Assembly: GCF_023544465.1 (NCBI RefSeq)
Contig: NZ_JALPVL010000005.1
Span: 372,001-436,000, forward strand
Reading direction: 5' to 3'
From: Paractinoplanes maris
GTDB lineage: Bacteria > Actinomycetota > Actinomycetes > Mycobacteriales > Micromonosporaceae
DNA length: 64,000 nucleotides
Shown: positions 28,063 to 37,099 of the stretch, piece after piece
Numbering within the stretch: the stretch's first letter is position 1
Layout: every line of letters starts with the position of its first letter
Notes under the pieces: generated by a model
The model's database searches: none
Told to the model about the DNA's origin: nothing
Seen by the model: the letters and a program-made list of their open reading frames with translations, nothing else
Program-made: the position numbers and the translations under genes

Positions 28063-28068
28063 TACACT
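28063..28068 (+). promoter_or_regulatory. putative leaderless -10 box (TACACT)
   Basis: TACACT lies 9 nt before the GTG at 28078. There is no purine-rich ribosome site upstream of that GTG. Confidence 0.4.
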
Positions 28069-28077
28069 CTCGACCTC

Positions 28078-28698
28078 GTGAGACCTCCAGCCACCGCTTC
28101 CGCCCTTGTTCTCGCTGCCGCGTTCGCCCTCAGTGCCTGCCAGAACAGCGACGGGACCGAGTCACCGGCCGCCCCCGCCCCGTCCCAGCCCGCCCAGTCC
28201 CCCGCCGTGCCGGAGGCCGCCCGGATCGGGGCCGCGGGCAGCGCCTGCGAGCTTCCCGTGACCTTCGGCATCGCCGAGTCGTGGAAGCCCAAGGCGGTGG
28301 AGAAGATGGCGGACGACGACCCCTTCGCCGAACTGGCCCGCCGCGGCCCGCTGACGATGGCCTGCGAGGTCGACGCCAAACCGGCCGGCTCGATCGGCTT
28401 CCTCCGGGTCTACACCGGGTCGACGGGTGAGCCGCGCGCGACGCTGACCGCCTTCATCGGCAAGAGAGCGCTGAAGCCGGCCTTCACCGAGCTGCAGATC
28501 GGCGGCCGCCCCGGTCTCGAAGTCGTCTACCAGCAGAAGAACCAGCTCGACGACGAGATCGACCAGGAGCGCGCGTTCGTGGTCCAGACCGGACAGGAGC
28601 TGGTCGCCGTCTCCCTGGACAGCTTCGACAGCGGCGAGCACGAGGACATGCTCCCCGCCTACGAATTGGCCAAGAGCACGCTCACGGTCGTGAGCTGA
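28078..28698 (+). CDS. putative lipoprotein with LpqN/LpqT-like layout
   Basis: A 206-residue protein with a lipoprotein signal (lipobox ALSAC, Cys near 21) and a Pro/Ala/Ser-rich linker. An alpha/beta domain follows (LPVTFGIAESWKPKAV, GRPGLEVVYQQKNQ, ERAFVVQTGQELVAVSLDSF). The pattern resembles small actinobacterial lipoproteins of the LpqN kind, but I cannot assign a function. It is anchored outside the membrane. Confidence 0.65.
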   Translation: MRPPATASALVLAAAFALSACQNSDGTESPAAPAPSQPAQSPAVPEAARIGAAGSACELPVTFGIAESWKPKAVEKMADDDPFAELARRGPLTMACEVDAKPAGSIGFLRVYTGSTGEPRATLTAFIGKRALKPAFTELQIGGRPGLEVVYQQKNQLDDEIDQERAFVVQTGQELVAVSLDSFDSGEHEDMLPAYELAKSTLTVVS

Positions 28699-28704
28699 TC
28701 CTGG

Positions 28705-29064
28705 CTAATTCCACTTCGTCAGGTTGAGCATGTTGCCGTCGGGGTCGAGGACGTGCGCGACCCGCTGGCCCCACGGCATGTCGTTGGCCGGCCCCGGCAC
28801 GGTGCCACCGGCCGACTCGACCGTGGGGAGCAGCGCGTCGACGTCCTCGACGTCGGCGCTGAGGATGATCCGCACCGGTGCGCCGATCTGGGTCTTCTCC
28901 TCCTGCACGAGTCCGAGCGTGGTCGCGCCGATCCGCAGCTCGACATAGAACTCGGGGCCGTCCTCGGGCACGCGCAGGGTCTGCGTCGCACCGAGCACCG
29001 TCTCGTAGAAGGCGCGCAGCCGGGGCAGGTCGGGCGTGCCGACGATGGGCTGGATCGAAGTCAT
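28705..29064 (-). CDS. VOC (glyoxalase/bleomycin-resistance) family protein
   Basis: A 119-residue single VOC domain (QPIVGTPDLPRLRAFYETVLGATQ, HVLDPDGNMLNL). Start ATG 29064 has an AGGAGG site 4 nt upstream. VOC proteins are metal-dependent lyases, dioxygenases or binding proteins. Nothing narrows the substrate. It converges on the lipoprotein gene with 6 nt between them. Confidence 0.8.
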   Translation of the reverse strand: MTSIQPIVGTPDLPRLRAFYETVLGATQTLRVPEDGPEFYVELRIGATTLGLVQEEKTQIGAPVRIILSADVEDVDALLPTVESAGGTVPGPANDMPWGQRVAHVLDPDGNMLNLTKWN

Positions 29065-29142
29065 GGGTCCTCCTGGCAGTCGGGTCTCACCGAGTGGACC
29101 GAGCGACCGCCGGAAACTCATCGGAGCCGGACGAACCGATGG

Positions 29143-30309
29143 TCAGAGACTGCCCCCGGTGGCGACCAGGATCTCGCGGACCCGTTGTTTGGCCAGCTCG
29201 CAGTATTCGACGGCGCCGCGGCGGGCGGCCTCGGGGTCACGCCCGGCCACGCCGTCGACCAGGTGGCGCTGGGCCTCGACGAACTTCTGCGACGTCTCGG
29301 GGGTCACGCCGAACGAGCGGGTCATCACGTTCTTGATCCCGAGGCGGCCGAACGTCGAGGTGAGCAACGGGTTCCGGGCCAGCGAGACCAGATACTCGTG
29401 CATGGCGTAGTTGGCGTCCAGGTAGCCGTGGAAGTCGACGAAGCGTTCGCCGACCAGCAGCGCGGCCATGGCGTCGAAGCGGCGGCGCAACTCGTCCACC
29501 TCGTCGTCGGTGACCCGGTCGAGCGACAGCGACAGGACTCCCAGCTCGACCGCGAGCCGGGCGTCGAACGTCTCGTCGGAGGTGCGCACGTCCAGCGGTG
29601 CGACCACATACCCGCGGCCGGCGTCGCGGCGCACCAGGCCGTCCGAGGAGAGCCGGGTCAGCGCGTAGAAGGCGGCCGCCTGATCGACACCGAGCCGATC
29701 AGCCAGGTCCTCCAGCGGCAGCGCCTGGTCGGCGGCGTAGGCGCGGCTCAGGACCAGTTCGCGGGCGCGGCCGTAGACCTCGTCGTCCTTGGCGAAGGCG
29801 AAACGGCCGAAGCCGCCGCGGAAGTAGGTCAGGGGCTGGCCGTTGCCGGCGGTCGCGGTGACCACGCGGCCCAGGAAGATGGTGTGGGTGCCCCCGGTGA
29901 CCTGCTCGACCACCTCGCATTCGAGGTGGGCCAGCGCGTCGCTGAGCAGCGGCAGGCCGAGCGTCCCGTCGTGGACGGCCACGCCGCGGAACTTGTCGTC
30001 GGCCGCGGTGGCGAACTGGCGGGCCAGCTCGCCCTGGCCGTCGCCGAGCACGTTGACCGCGTACCGCCCGGAGGCCGCCACCGCGGCCGCCGTCGGGACC
30101 TTGTTGTTGATGCAGGCCAGCATCATCGGCGGGTCGGCCGACAACGAGGTGACCGAGCTGGCGGTCATGCCGTGCCGGTGGTCTCCCGTGTCGGTCGTGA
30201 TGACGGTGACCCCGCTGGCGAGGTGACCGGCCACATGCCGGAAGTGTGCTGCGTCCATGCCGCCATCGAACAACGGGGCGGTGCGGGGCGGAGTGGCCGG
30301 GCCCGTCAC
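29143..30309 (-). CDS. flavin reductase fused to GntR/FCD-type regulator domains
   Basis: A 388-residue fusion. Residues 18-175 are an HpaC-like flavin reductase (FMN-binding split barrel: FRHVAGHLASGVTVITT, MTASSVTSLSADPPMMLACIN, TYFRGGFGRF). Residues 185-240 look like a winged helix (LPLEDLADRLGVDQAAAFYALTRLSSDGLV). Residues 250-385 form a helical FCD-like domain with YLDANYAMHEYLVSLARNPLL and a later His (EAQRHLVDGV). The usual third FCD ligand is replaced near EYCELAK. It may supply reduced flavin to a monooxygenase such as that at 33612 and also sense ligand. The start is GTG 30309, or ATG 30258. Confidence 0.75.
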   Translation of the reverse strand: MTGPATPPRTAPLFDGGMDAAHFRHVAGHLASGVTVITTDTGDHRHGMTASSVTSLSADPPMMLACINNKVPTAAAVAASGRYAVNVLGDGQGELARQFATAADDKFRGVAVHDGTLGLPLLSDALAHLECEVVEQVTGGTHTIFLGRVVTATAGNGQPLTYFRGGFGRFAFAKDDEVYGRARELVLSRAYAADQALPLEDLADRLGVDQAAAFYALTRLSSDGLVRRDAGRGYVVAPLDVRTSDETFDARLAVELGVLSLSLDRVTDDEVDELRRRFDAMAALLVGERFVDFHGYLDANYAMHEYLVSLARNPLLTSTFGRLGIKNVMTRSFGVTPETSQKFVEAQRHLVDGVAGRDPEAARRGAVEYCELAKQRVREILVATGGSL

Positions 30310-30374
30310 TGTCGCGGCGGTTGGTGACGGCTCACGTCAGTGCTCCGGCGTACCGGAAGGGCTTGACTGCGAGG

Positions 30375-31361
30375 GTGATCAACGCAGCCGTGGTGGGCCT
30401 CGGATGGTGGGGCCAGAAGATCGTCGCCGACCTCGCCGGGAGCGAACACCTCGCCGTGGTGCTGGGCGTGGACCCGTCCGAGGCCGCCCGCGAGCGGGTG
30501 ACCGGGGTCCGGGCCGTGCCGACGTTCGGTGAGGCGCTGGCCGACGACACTGTCGAGGCGGTCATCCTGTGCACCCCGCACGGCAAGCACGCCGGGCAGA
30601 TCGTCGCGGCGGCCGAGGCCGGCAAGCACGTCTTCTGCGAGAAGCCGCTCACCACCGACGGCCAGGAGGCGCGCGCCGCGATAGCCGCCGTCGAGAAGGC
30701 GGGCGTCCAGCTCGGGATCGGGCACGAGCGGCGCTTCGAACCGGCCGTGCAACGGCTGCGAGCGATGTGCGGTGACGGCGAGCTCGGCACGCCGCTGGTC
30801 TTCGAGGGCAACTTCAGCCAGGACAAGTTCCTCGCGCTGCCCCCGGACAACTGGCGGCTCTCCGCGACCGCCGCGCCGGTGGGCCCGCTGTCGGCCACCG
30901 GCATCCACCTGGTGGACCTGGCGATCGCCGTGTTCGGGCGGCCGGTGGAGGTGTGGGCCCGGCTCGGCACGCTCGCGACGGGGTTCGCGAACGGTGACAC
31001 GCTCACCGTCACGCTGGGCTTCGAGGGCGGCCGCACCGCCCTGATCACGGCCGTGCTGACCACGCCGTTCGCCGGGCGCGTGACCGTGCTCGGCTCGCGG
31101 GGCTGGATGGAGATCCGCGATCGCAACCATCCCGAAAACCCGCGCGGGTGGGACGTCACGACCGTGTTCCGGGGTGGCGAGCCGGCCACCGAGTTCAGTC
31201 CGCCGCATCCGTCGGTGCGGGCCAATCTCGAGGCCTTCGCCCAGGCCGCCGCGGGCGGCGCCGCCTACCCCGTCACGTACGACGAGATGCTGGCCAACGC
31301 CGACACCTTCGAAGCGATCACCCGCTCCGCCCGCAGCGGCCGGATCGAACGGCTGGGCTGA
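30375..31361 (+). CDS. Gfo/Idh/MocA-family NAD(P)-dependent dehydrogenase
   Basis: A 328-residue oxidoreductase with Rossmann motif VVGLGWWGQKIV, the family motif FCEKPLTTDGQEA and the substrate-domain region SATGIHLVDLAIAVFG. It probably oxidises or reduces a polyol, sugar acid or cyclic ketone with NAD(P). GTG 30375 gives the normal N terminus. It is divergent from the flavin reductase-regulator fusion and converges on the quinone reductase with a 2-nt gap. Confidence 0.8.
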   Translation: MINAAVVGLGWWGQKIVADLAGSEHLAVVLGVDPSEAARERVTGVRAVPTFGEALADDTVEAVILCTPHGKHAGQIVAAAEAGKHVFCEKPLTTDGQEARAAIAAVEKAGVQLGIGHERRFEPAVQRLRAMCGDGELGTPLVFEGNFSQDKFLALPPDNWRLSATAAPVGPLSATGIHLVDLAIAVFGRPVEVWARLGTLATGFANGDTLTVTLGFEGGRTALITAVLTTPFAGRVTVLGSRGWMEIRDRNHPENPRGWDVTTVFRGGEPATEFSPPHPSVRANLEAFAQAAAGGAAYPVTYDEMLANADTFEAITRSARSGRIERLG

Positions 31362-31363
31362 GG

Positions 31364-32383
31364 TCAGGACGCGACGTCGACCAGGACCTTGCCGACCGTG
31401 CCGTCCTCGACCGCCCGGTGCGCGCCCGCGGTGTCAGCCAGCGGGAAACGCAGCAGCGGCAGGCCGTGCTCCTCGCCGACCGGCATCGCGCCGTCCTCGA
31501 CCGCGGCGGCCACGTCCTCGGCGGCGGCAGTGAGCGCCTCGGCGCCGACCGTGTAGAGCACCAGGAACTGGAAGCGCGAGTTGAGCATCATGTTCTGCCG
31601 GACGTCCAGCTCGACCGGCTTGCCACCGTCGTTGGCGTAGGTCGCGATCGTCCCGCGGGTGCGCAGCACGGCCAGGTCGAGCGCGAGGTTGGCTCCCAGC
31701 GCCACCTCGGCGATGATGTCGACGCCGTCCGGAGCGAGGTCACGGATCGCCTCGGCCGCCCCGGTCTCGCGATAGTTGACGACGTGATGGGCGCCGGCCG
31801 CGGTGGCCAGTCGCGCCTTCTCAGGTCCGCTGATCGTGCTGATCACGGTGGCACCGGCCCAGCGGGCGAGCTGGATGACCGCGTGGCCGACCGCCCCGGC
31901 CCCGCCCGCGGCGAGCACCACCCGGCCGTCGAGGGCGCCGGGGGCGAGGCGGCTCGGCCCGTCCTCGGCGACGGTAAGTGCGCGATGGGCGGTGAGCGCG
32001 GGGACACCGAGCGAGGCGCCGATGTCGAAGCTTGCCCCGTCGGGCAACGGGACGGCCTGGCCGGCATCGACGACGGTGAACTCGGCCGCGGTGCCGGTGG
32101 GTCGCCCGGCCGTGGCCATGTAGAGCCACACCCGCTGACCGACCCGGCCCGGGTCGACTCCCGCGCCGACCGCGTCGATCGTCCCCGACCCGTCGAGGTG
32201 CGGATTCACCTCGGGAAACTGCTTGGGGTTGGTGGCGCCGGCGCGGGTCTTCCAGTCCGTCGGGTTGACCCCGGACACAGCAATCCGGACGCGGACTTCA
32301 CCGGGTCCGGGCTCGGGCACCTCCCGGTCGACCAGCTGCAGGACCTCGGGACCGCCGTTGTCGCGGTAGATGATGGCCTTCAT
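31364..32383 (-). CDS. NADPH:quinone reductase-like MDR oxidoreductase
   Basis: A 339-residue zinc-free medium-chain reductase: MKAIIYRDNGGPEVLQL start, VSGVNPTDWKTR, nucleotide site GGAGAVGHAVIQLARWAGATVI. It should reduce a quinone or enone with NADPH. It is the last gene of a minus-strand run (LLM oxidoreductase, CMD protein, hydrolase, reductase), 15 nt after the hydrolase stop, and so belongs to that catabolic operon. Confidence 0.85.
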   Translation of the reverse strand: MKAIIYRDNGGPEVLQLVDREVPEPGPGEVRVRIAVSGVNPTDWKTRAGATNPKQFPEVNPHLDGSGTIDAVGAGVDPGRVGQRVWLYMATAGRPTGTAAEFTVVDAGQAVPLPDGASFDIGASLGVPALTAHRALTVAEDGPSRLAPGALDGRVVLAAGGAGAVGHAVIQLARWAGATVISTISGPEKARLATAAGAHHVVNYRETGAAEAIRDLAPDGVDIIAEVALGANLALDLAVLRTRGTIATYANDGGKPVELDVRQNMMLNSRFQFLVLYTVGAEALTAAAEDVAAAVEDGAMPVGEEHGLPLLRFPLADTAGAHRAVEDGTVGKVLVDVAS

Positions 32384-32398
32384 GGCCCGATTCTTGCC

Positions 32399-33061
32399 TC
32401 ATCCGAGGAAACCCGCCACGGCGTCGGCGAAAGCGTGCGGGTTCTCGTAGGCGGTGCCGTGCCCACCCGGCAGCCAGGTGACTGTGGCGTCGGGCAGCGT
32501 CGCGGCGAACCAGTCGACCGCCTCGCGGAACGGCGGCGCGTCGTATTTGCCGCAGGCCACCAGGGTCGGGGCCTTGATGGACGGGACCAGCGTGGTGGTG
32601 TCGGCGGCGGCCAGCGCCTCGCAGGTCTGCGCGTAGCGCTCGGCGTCCCCGGACAGCAGGAGGGCGCGCACCCTGGACACGGCTTCGGGCGGAGCCGCCT
32701 CGGTGAACCACAGCTTCTCGGTGGGCGCCAGAATCGGCGGAAGACCTTCCCGGCGTACGAGAGAAGCCCGCTGCCGCCACATGTCGCGCATCCCCTCGGG
32801 ATAGACCGGGACGGTGTCGACGAGAACGAGCTTGCGCACCAGATCGGGGCGGCGCGCGGCCAGCACCTGGGCGACCAGGCCGCCGAGCGAGACACCGGCC
32901 AGATCGACCGGCTCGGTGAGGGCCAGCGCCTCGGCCATCTCCTCGACGGTCGCGCCGCTCAGATCGGGCGTGATGAGGTCGGGCTCGAGGAACGGCCGCA
33001 CCGGATCCCAGAACCGGTGGTCGACGCCGAGCGGGTGCAGCAGCACCAGGGGGACTGTCAT
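32399..33061 (-). CDS. alpha/beta hydrolase, enol-lactone-hydrolase (PcaD)-like
   Basis: A 220-residue hydrolase: VLLHPLGVDHRFWDPV, nucleophile elbow GVSLGG, acid in CGKYDAPP, His in GGHGTAYENP. It resembles 3-oxoadipate enol-lactonases but is shorter. Its ATG overlaps the stop of the carboxymuconolactone-decarboxylase-like gene (ATGA). PcaD and PcaC domains are often adjacent or fused, which supports a ring-cleavage pathway role. Confidence 0.75.
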   Translation of the reverse strand: MTVPLVLLHPLGVDHRFWDPVRPFLEPDLITPDLSGATVEEMAEALALTEPVDLAGVSLGGLVAQVLAARRPDLVRKLVLVDTVPVYPEGMRDMWRQRASLVRREGLPPILAPTEKLWFTEAAPPEAVSRVRALLLSGDAERYAQTCEALAAADTTTLVPSIKAPTLVACGKYDAPPFREAVDWFAATLPDATVTWLPGGHGTAYENPHAFADAVAGFLG

Positions 33062-33615
33062 GTGCTCTCCCGGGCGGGCAGGCGGGGCGCGCCCTCCGGC
33101 GGCGGCGTCCGCGCGACGTTCATGGTCATGGCCAGGGTCGTGTAATAGCCGGCCGTGCCGACGACCTCGACGACGCGGGCCTCGCCCAGGAGGCCGACTG
33201 CTTTCGCGTACGTGTCGTCGCCCACCTGCCGCGTGCGGTGCAACTCGTCGAGCAGATCCCACACGACGACGATCCGCTCCGAGGCGACCGGCCGGGCGCC
33301 GCGGGCCACCGCATCGACGACCGGCGCGGGCAATCCGGCCTTCAACGCCAGGGGCTGATGGAACCCGTACTCGAAATCCTGGTCCCACCGGCGGGCCACG
33401 ATGAGAATCACGAGCTCGACCAGGTCGTCGTCGAGGAGGCTGTCGAAGCGCAGGTACTCCCCCACCAGCTGGAGCCGGGTCATCAGCTCGGGGCTGCGCA
33501 GCAGCGGCACGAACGGTCCGAACAGTGCGCCGCGCGGACCGTTGGTGAGGCGTGCGGCGGCTTGCTTCTGACCGACCGTCATCTCGTCGGGCAGGGGCAT
33601 CCGATCGGTGCTCAC
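33058..33615 (-). CDS. carboxymuconolactone decarboxylase-family protein
   Basis: A 185-residue CMD/AhpD-fold protein (LFGPFVPLLRSPELMTRLQLVGEYLRF, ELVILIVARRWDQDFEYGFHQPLALKAGLP). It lacks the CxxC of AhpD-type peroxidases, so it is closer to the decarboxylase side of the family. GTG 33615 overlaps the upstream stop (GTGA). It is the second gene of the catabolic operon. Confidence 0.8.
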   Translation of the reverse strand: MSTDRMPLPDEMTVGQKQAAARLTNGPRGALFGPFVPLLRSPELMTRLQLVGEYLRFDSLLDDDLVELVILIVARRWDQDFEYGFHQPLALKAGLPAPVVDAVARGARPVASERIVVVWDLLDELHRTRQVGDDTYAKAVGLLGEARVVEVVGTAGYYTTLAMTMNVARTPPPEGAPRLPAREST

Positions 33616-34706
33616 CCGAGGGCCGCGTTGACGTCCGGCATCACCTTCTGGGCCATCAGCTCCATCGAGCGGCGGGCCAGGCGCGGGTCGACCCAGTCGA
33701 GGCCGGCGTAGACCAGCTCGCCGAAGTCACCGACCTCCTCGCGCAGGGCCAGGATCTGCTCGGTCACCGACTCCGGCGTACCGGTGATGACCAGCTTGTC
33801 GAGGATGCCGTCGAGGGTGACCTCGTCGTCGGGCTGATCGCGCCGGGTCTTGAACAGCTCCAGCCGGCCCAGCTTGCGCATCTTCTTGAACATCTGGGAG
33901 TAGTAGAAGCGGTAGGGGCTGTCCTCGTTCGCGCGCCCGTAGGCCTCGGCCGTCGCGGGGTCGTCGGCGACGAAGACCGTGCGGGCCACCCGCCAGTCGG
34001 CGGGATCGGCGGTCTGGCCGGCCTCCTGCTTGCCCTGCACGTAGTTGGGCCAGTGCGTGGCGACCCACTGCGGCAGCAGGAAGTTGGCCGACAGCGGGTG
34101 GAAGTCGCGGCGGCCCATCGCGATGACGCCCTTGGAGAACGGGGCCACGACCGTGCCGACGATCTCGGGGCGTGGCTGCTGCAACGGCTTGGGCAGATAG
34201 CCGACGCCGAAGTCGGCGTCCATGGTGGACGCGGTGGTGACCGTGAACCGGTTGTCCGGCAGGTCGATCGCGTACGGGGCCTCGGATTCCCAGATCGCCG
34301 TGATGACGTCGATGGCCTCGGCGAACATCTTGTTGCGGTCCTCGCCCAGGATGCCCAGGGCCTCGGCGTCCGAGGTCAGCGCGCCCGGGCTGATGCCGAG
34401 GATGAACCGGCCGCCGGACAAGTGGTCGAACATCGCCGAGTTGGCCGCGACGAGCACGGGATGCTGCTGCGACAGATTGGTGGTGCCGGTGCCCAGTTTG
34501 ATCTGCTGGGTGTCCGAGATCAGCGTGGCCAGGAACAGCAGGCTGTTGGTGATGTTCTCGTGCCGGTCGGTCAGGTGCTCACCGATGAACGCGTCGTGGA
34601 AGCCCAGCGAGTCGGCCAGGATGACGGCCTCGCGGTCCTCCCGGAGGGTCTCGGCCCAGGTGCGGCCGAGCGGGTGCAGCGGCATCGAGAAGTAACCCAG
34701 TCTCAC
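33612..34706 (-). CDS. LLM-class (luciferase-like) flavin-dependent monooxygenase
   Basis: A 364-residue bacterial-luciferase-like protein (MRLGYFSMPLHPLGRTW, FHDAFIGEHLTDR, LGTGTTNLSQQHPVLVAA, LSGGRFILGISPGAL). It should oxygenate a substrate using FMNH2 or F420H2. A neighbouring flavin reductase domain (29143) could supply reduced flavin. It is the first gene of the minus-strand catabolic operon, with GAGG upstream of GTG 34706, and is divergent from the aldehyde dehydrogenase. Confidence 0.85.
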   Translation of the reverse strand: MRLGYFSMPLHPLGRTWAETLREDREAVILADSLGFHDAFIGEHLTDRHENITNSLLFLATLISDTQQIKLGTGTTNLSQQHPVLVAANSAMFDHLSGGRFILGISPGALTSDAEALGILGEDRNKMFAEAIDVITAIWESEAPYAIDLPDNRFTVTTASTMDADFGVGYLPKPLQQPRPEIVGTVVAPFSKGVIAMGRRDFHPLSANFLLPQWVATHWPNYVQGKQEAGQTADPADWRVARTVFVADDPATAEAYGRANEDSPYRFYYSQMFKKMRKLGRLELFKTRRDQPDDEVTLDGILDKLVITGTPESVTEQILALREEVGDFGELVYAGLDWVDPRLARRSMELMAQKVMPDVNAALG

Positions 34707-34814
34707 GGCTTGGCCTCGCTTCCTGTCGGTCTCTCCCCGCAGCCTGGTCGGCATCGCCGGATCGCACACTGGCGTGACCTGTGAGTCCGGCCGTGGCCGA
34801 TGACGTCCGGCGTC

Positions 34815-34844
34815 AGTGACCCCGCCCGCCGGGCTGGATAGCGT
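34815..34844 (+). promoter_or_regulatory. putative leaderless promoter (AGTGAC / TAGCGT)
   Basis: AGTGAC (34815-34820), an 18-nt spacer and TAGCGT (34839-34844) stand 6 nt before the ATG at 34851. No ribosome site is present. Confidence 0.5.
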
Positions 34845-34850
34845 CCGGAC

Positions 34851-36353
34851 ATGACCGAGGTGAAGATCCCCACCGGCCTGCGCATCGGCGGCCGGGTCGT
34901 GGCCGGCCGCGGCCCCCAGCTGGACGTCGTCAACCCCACCACGGGCGGTGTGCTGGCGGTGGCCGACAGCGCGAGCCCGGCCGACGTGGAGGAGGCCGTC
35001 CGGGTCGCGCAGCAGACCTTCGACTCCGGCGTGTGGAGCCGGATGCCGATCCATGAGCGCTCGCGCGTCCTGCACCGGTTCGCCGACGGGATCGCCGATC
35101 GGATGGACGACCTCTACCGCCTCGAGACGGCCAACAACGGCCGGCCGCTGACCGAGACGAAGGCGCAGATCACCCGGTTGCCCGAGTGGTACCGCTACAA
35201 CGCCTCCCTGCTGCTGGCCGACCGCGACGCGGTGGTGCCGATGCCCGGGCCGTACCACTCCTACACGAGCCGGCTGCCGCTCGGCGTGGTGACGATCCTG
35301 GCGTCGTTCAACCACCCGATGATGATCGCGTCCAAGTCGCTCGCGCCCGCCCTGGCCACCGGCAACTCGGTGGTGCTCAAGCCGTCCGAGCAGACGCCGC
35401 TGACCGCGATGCTGCTGGCCGACATCGCCCACGAGGCCGGCCTGCCCGACGGCGTCCTGAACGTCCTCAACGGGCTGGGACCGGTCGTCGGCGCCGCCCT
35501 GTGCGAGCACCCGCTGGTCAAGAAAGTGGTGTTCACCGGCGGCACCGAGCCCGGCCGGTCCATCGCGGTGGCGGCGGCCCAGCGCTTCGCCAAGACGACG
35601 CTCGAGCTGGGCGGCAAGTCGCCGGTGCTGTTCTTCGACGACACACCGGTGGAGGTGGCCGCGCGCGGGGCCGCCTTCGGCGGGTTCATCGGGGCCGGGC
35701 AGACCTGCATCGCCGGCAGCCGACTGATCGTCCAGCGCGGCATCCACGACGAGTTCGTGGAGACGCTGGCCAAGATCGCCGAGGGCATCCGGATCGGCGA
35801 CCCGGCCGACCCGGCCACCCAGCTCGGCCCGGTCATCTCGGCCAAGGCCCGCGACCGCATCCTGGGCCGCGTCGCCGACGGCGTCGACGCCGGGGCGCGG
35901 GTCGTGACGGGCGGCGGGGCGGCGACCGTGCCCGGCTTCGAGAACGGCTTCTTCGTGCAGCCGACCGTGCTCGCGGGTGTCACCAACAACATGACCGTGG
36001 CCCGCGAGGAGATCTTCGGCCCGGTGGTCGTGGTGATCCCGTTCGACGACGAGGACGAGGGCGTGGCAATCGCCAACGACTCGCCCTTCGCGCTCGGATC
36101 GGCGATCTGGACCCGCGACATCGCCCGCGCCCACCGGGTGGCGTCACGGCTGGAGGCCGGGATGGTGTGGGTCAACGACCACCACCGCCTCGACCCGTCG
36201 TCGCCCTGGGGTGGCCTCAAGGAGAGCGGCATCGGCCGGGAGGGCGGCTGGGAGTCGTTCCACGACTTCACCCACGTGCGCGCGGTGACGGTCCGGACCG
36301 CCTCCGACGACGTGGACTGGTATGGCGGAATCGCGACCGGAAGGCTGAACTGA
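34851..36353 (+). CDS. NAD(P)-dependent aldehyde dehydrogenase
   Basis: A 500-residue ALDH with all core motifs: FNHPMMIASKSLAPALATGN, VLKPSEQTP, TLELGGKSP with the general-base Glu, catalytic Cys in GAGQTCIAGSR, and EIFGPVV. It oxidises an aldehyde to an acid, as 2-hydroxymuconic semialdehyde dehydrogenase does in meta-cleavage, though the substrate is not shown. It is divergent from the LLM gene and overlaps the enoyl-CoA hydratase gene by 1 nt (TGATG). Confidence 0.9.
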   Translation: MTEVKIPTGLRIGGRVVAGRGPQLDVVNPTTGGVLAVADSASPADVEEAVRVAQQTFDSGVWSRMPIHERSRVLHRFADGIADRMDDLYRLETANNGRPLTETKAQITRLPEWYRYNASLLLADRDAVVPMPGPYHSYTSRLPLGVVTILASFNHPMMIASKSLAPALATGNSVVLKPSEQTPLTAMLLADIAHEAGLPDGVLNVLNGLGPVVGAALCEHPLVKKVVFTGGTEPGRSIAVAAAQRFAKTTLELGGKSPVLFFDDTPVEVAARGAAFGGFIGAGQTCIAGSRLIVQRGIHDEFVETLAKIAEGIRIGDPADPATQLGPVISAKARDRILGRVADGVDAGARVVTGGGAATVPGFENGFFVQPTVLAGVTNNMTVAREEIFGPVVVVIPFDDEDEGVAIANDSPFALGSAIWTRDIARAHRVASRLEAGMVWVNDHHRLDPSSPWGGLKESGIGREGGWESFHDFTHVRAVTVRTASDDVDWYGGIATGRLN

Positions 36354-37048
36354 TGCGTTTCGAGACGACCGACGGCGTGATCCTGGCCGAGCTCGACCGG
36401 CCGCCCCAGAACCTCTTCAGCATCGACCTGTGCGACCGGCTGACCGCCCTCCTGACCGACCCGCCGGCCGGTTCGCACGTCCTGCGGTTGCGCGCCACCG
36501 GCGACGTCTTCTGCCTGGGCCGCGACCGCGGTGGGTCAACCCCGTCCGACGTACGGGCGGAGGCCGAGGCCCTGGCCCGGCTGACCCGAGCCGCACGCCG
36601 CACCCGGCTGGTCACGGTGGCCGAGGTGCAAGGTGACGCGGCCGGTTTCGGGGTCGGCCTGGTGGCCGTCTTCGACGTCGCGGTGGCCGTGCGGTCGGCG
36701 ACCTTCCGCTTCCCCGAGGTCGGCATCGGCCTGGCCCCGGCGCTGGTGCTGGCCTGGCTGCCCCGCGTCGTCGGCCGCCGCGAGGCGTTCTGGCTGACCG
36801 CCACCGGCGAGCCCCTGCCCGCCCCCCGAGCCGCCGAGCTGGGCCTGCTCAACGAGCTGGTCGACACCCGCGACGACCTGACCAAGCGCGTCGACGAGAT
36901 GGTCACTCTGCTGCGGGCCCGCAGCCCCCGCGTCCACGCCGACATCAAGGACATGCTCCGAGCCTTCGCCGAACTGGGCGACGACAGCGCCCTCGACGCC
37001 AGCGTCGACCGCCTGGTGGTCGGCTCCCTCCGCCGCGCCGAGCCCTGA
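36353..37048 (+). CDS. enoyl-CoA hydratase/isomerase-family protein
   Basis: A 231-residue crotonase-fold protein, shorter than the usual 255-265 (AELDRPPQNLFSIDLCDRL, GDVFCLGRDRGG, AEVQGDAAGFGVGLVAVFDVAVA, FRFPEVGIGLAP). The oxyanion-hole loop keeps G-x-A-x-G-F-G-V-G. One catalytic Glu (PEVGIG) is present; the other position (GFGVGLV) is Gly/Val, so the exact reaction is open. It is coupled to the aldehyde dehydrogenase. Confidence 0.8.
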   Translation: MRFETTDGVILAELDRPPQNLFSIDLCDRLTALLTDPPAGSHVLRLRATGDVFCLGRDRGGSTPSDVRAEAEALARLTRAARRTRLVTVAEVQGDAAGFGVGLVAVFDVAVAVRSATFRFPEVGIGLAPALVLAWLPRVVGRREAFWLTATGEPLPAPRAAELGLLNELVDTRDDLTKRVDEMVTLLRARSPRVHADIKDMLRAFAELGDDSALDASVDRLVVGSLRRAEP

Positions 37049-37063
37049 CCGACCCCACCAGCT

Positions 37064-37093
37064 GCCGGCCGGGCGGCCCCCAGCCCGGCCGGC
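37064..37093. terminator. strong bidirectional hairpin
   Basis: GCCGGCCGGGC (37064-37074) pairs perfectly with GCCCGGCCGGC (37083-37093) over an 8-nt loop, between the converging hydratase and DUF262 genes. Confidence 0.8.
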
Positions 37094-37099
37094 TTCCGT

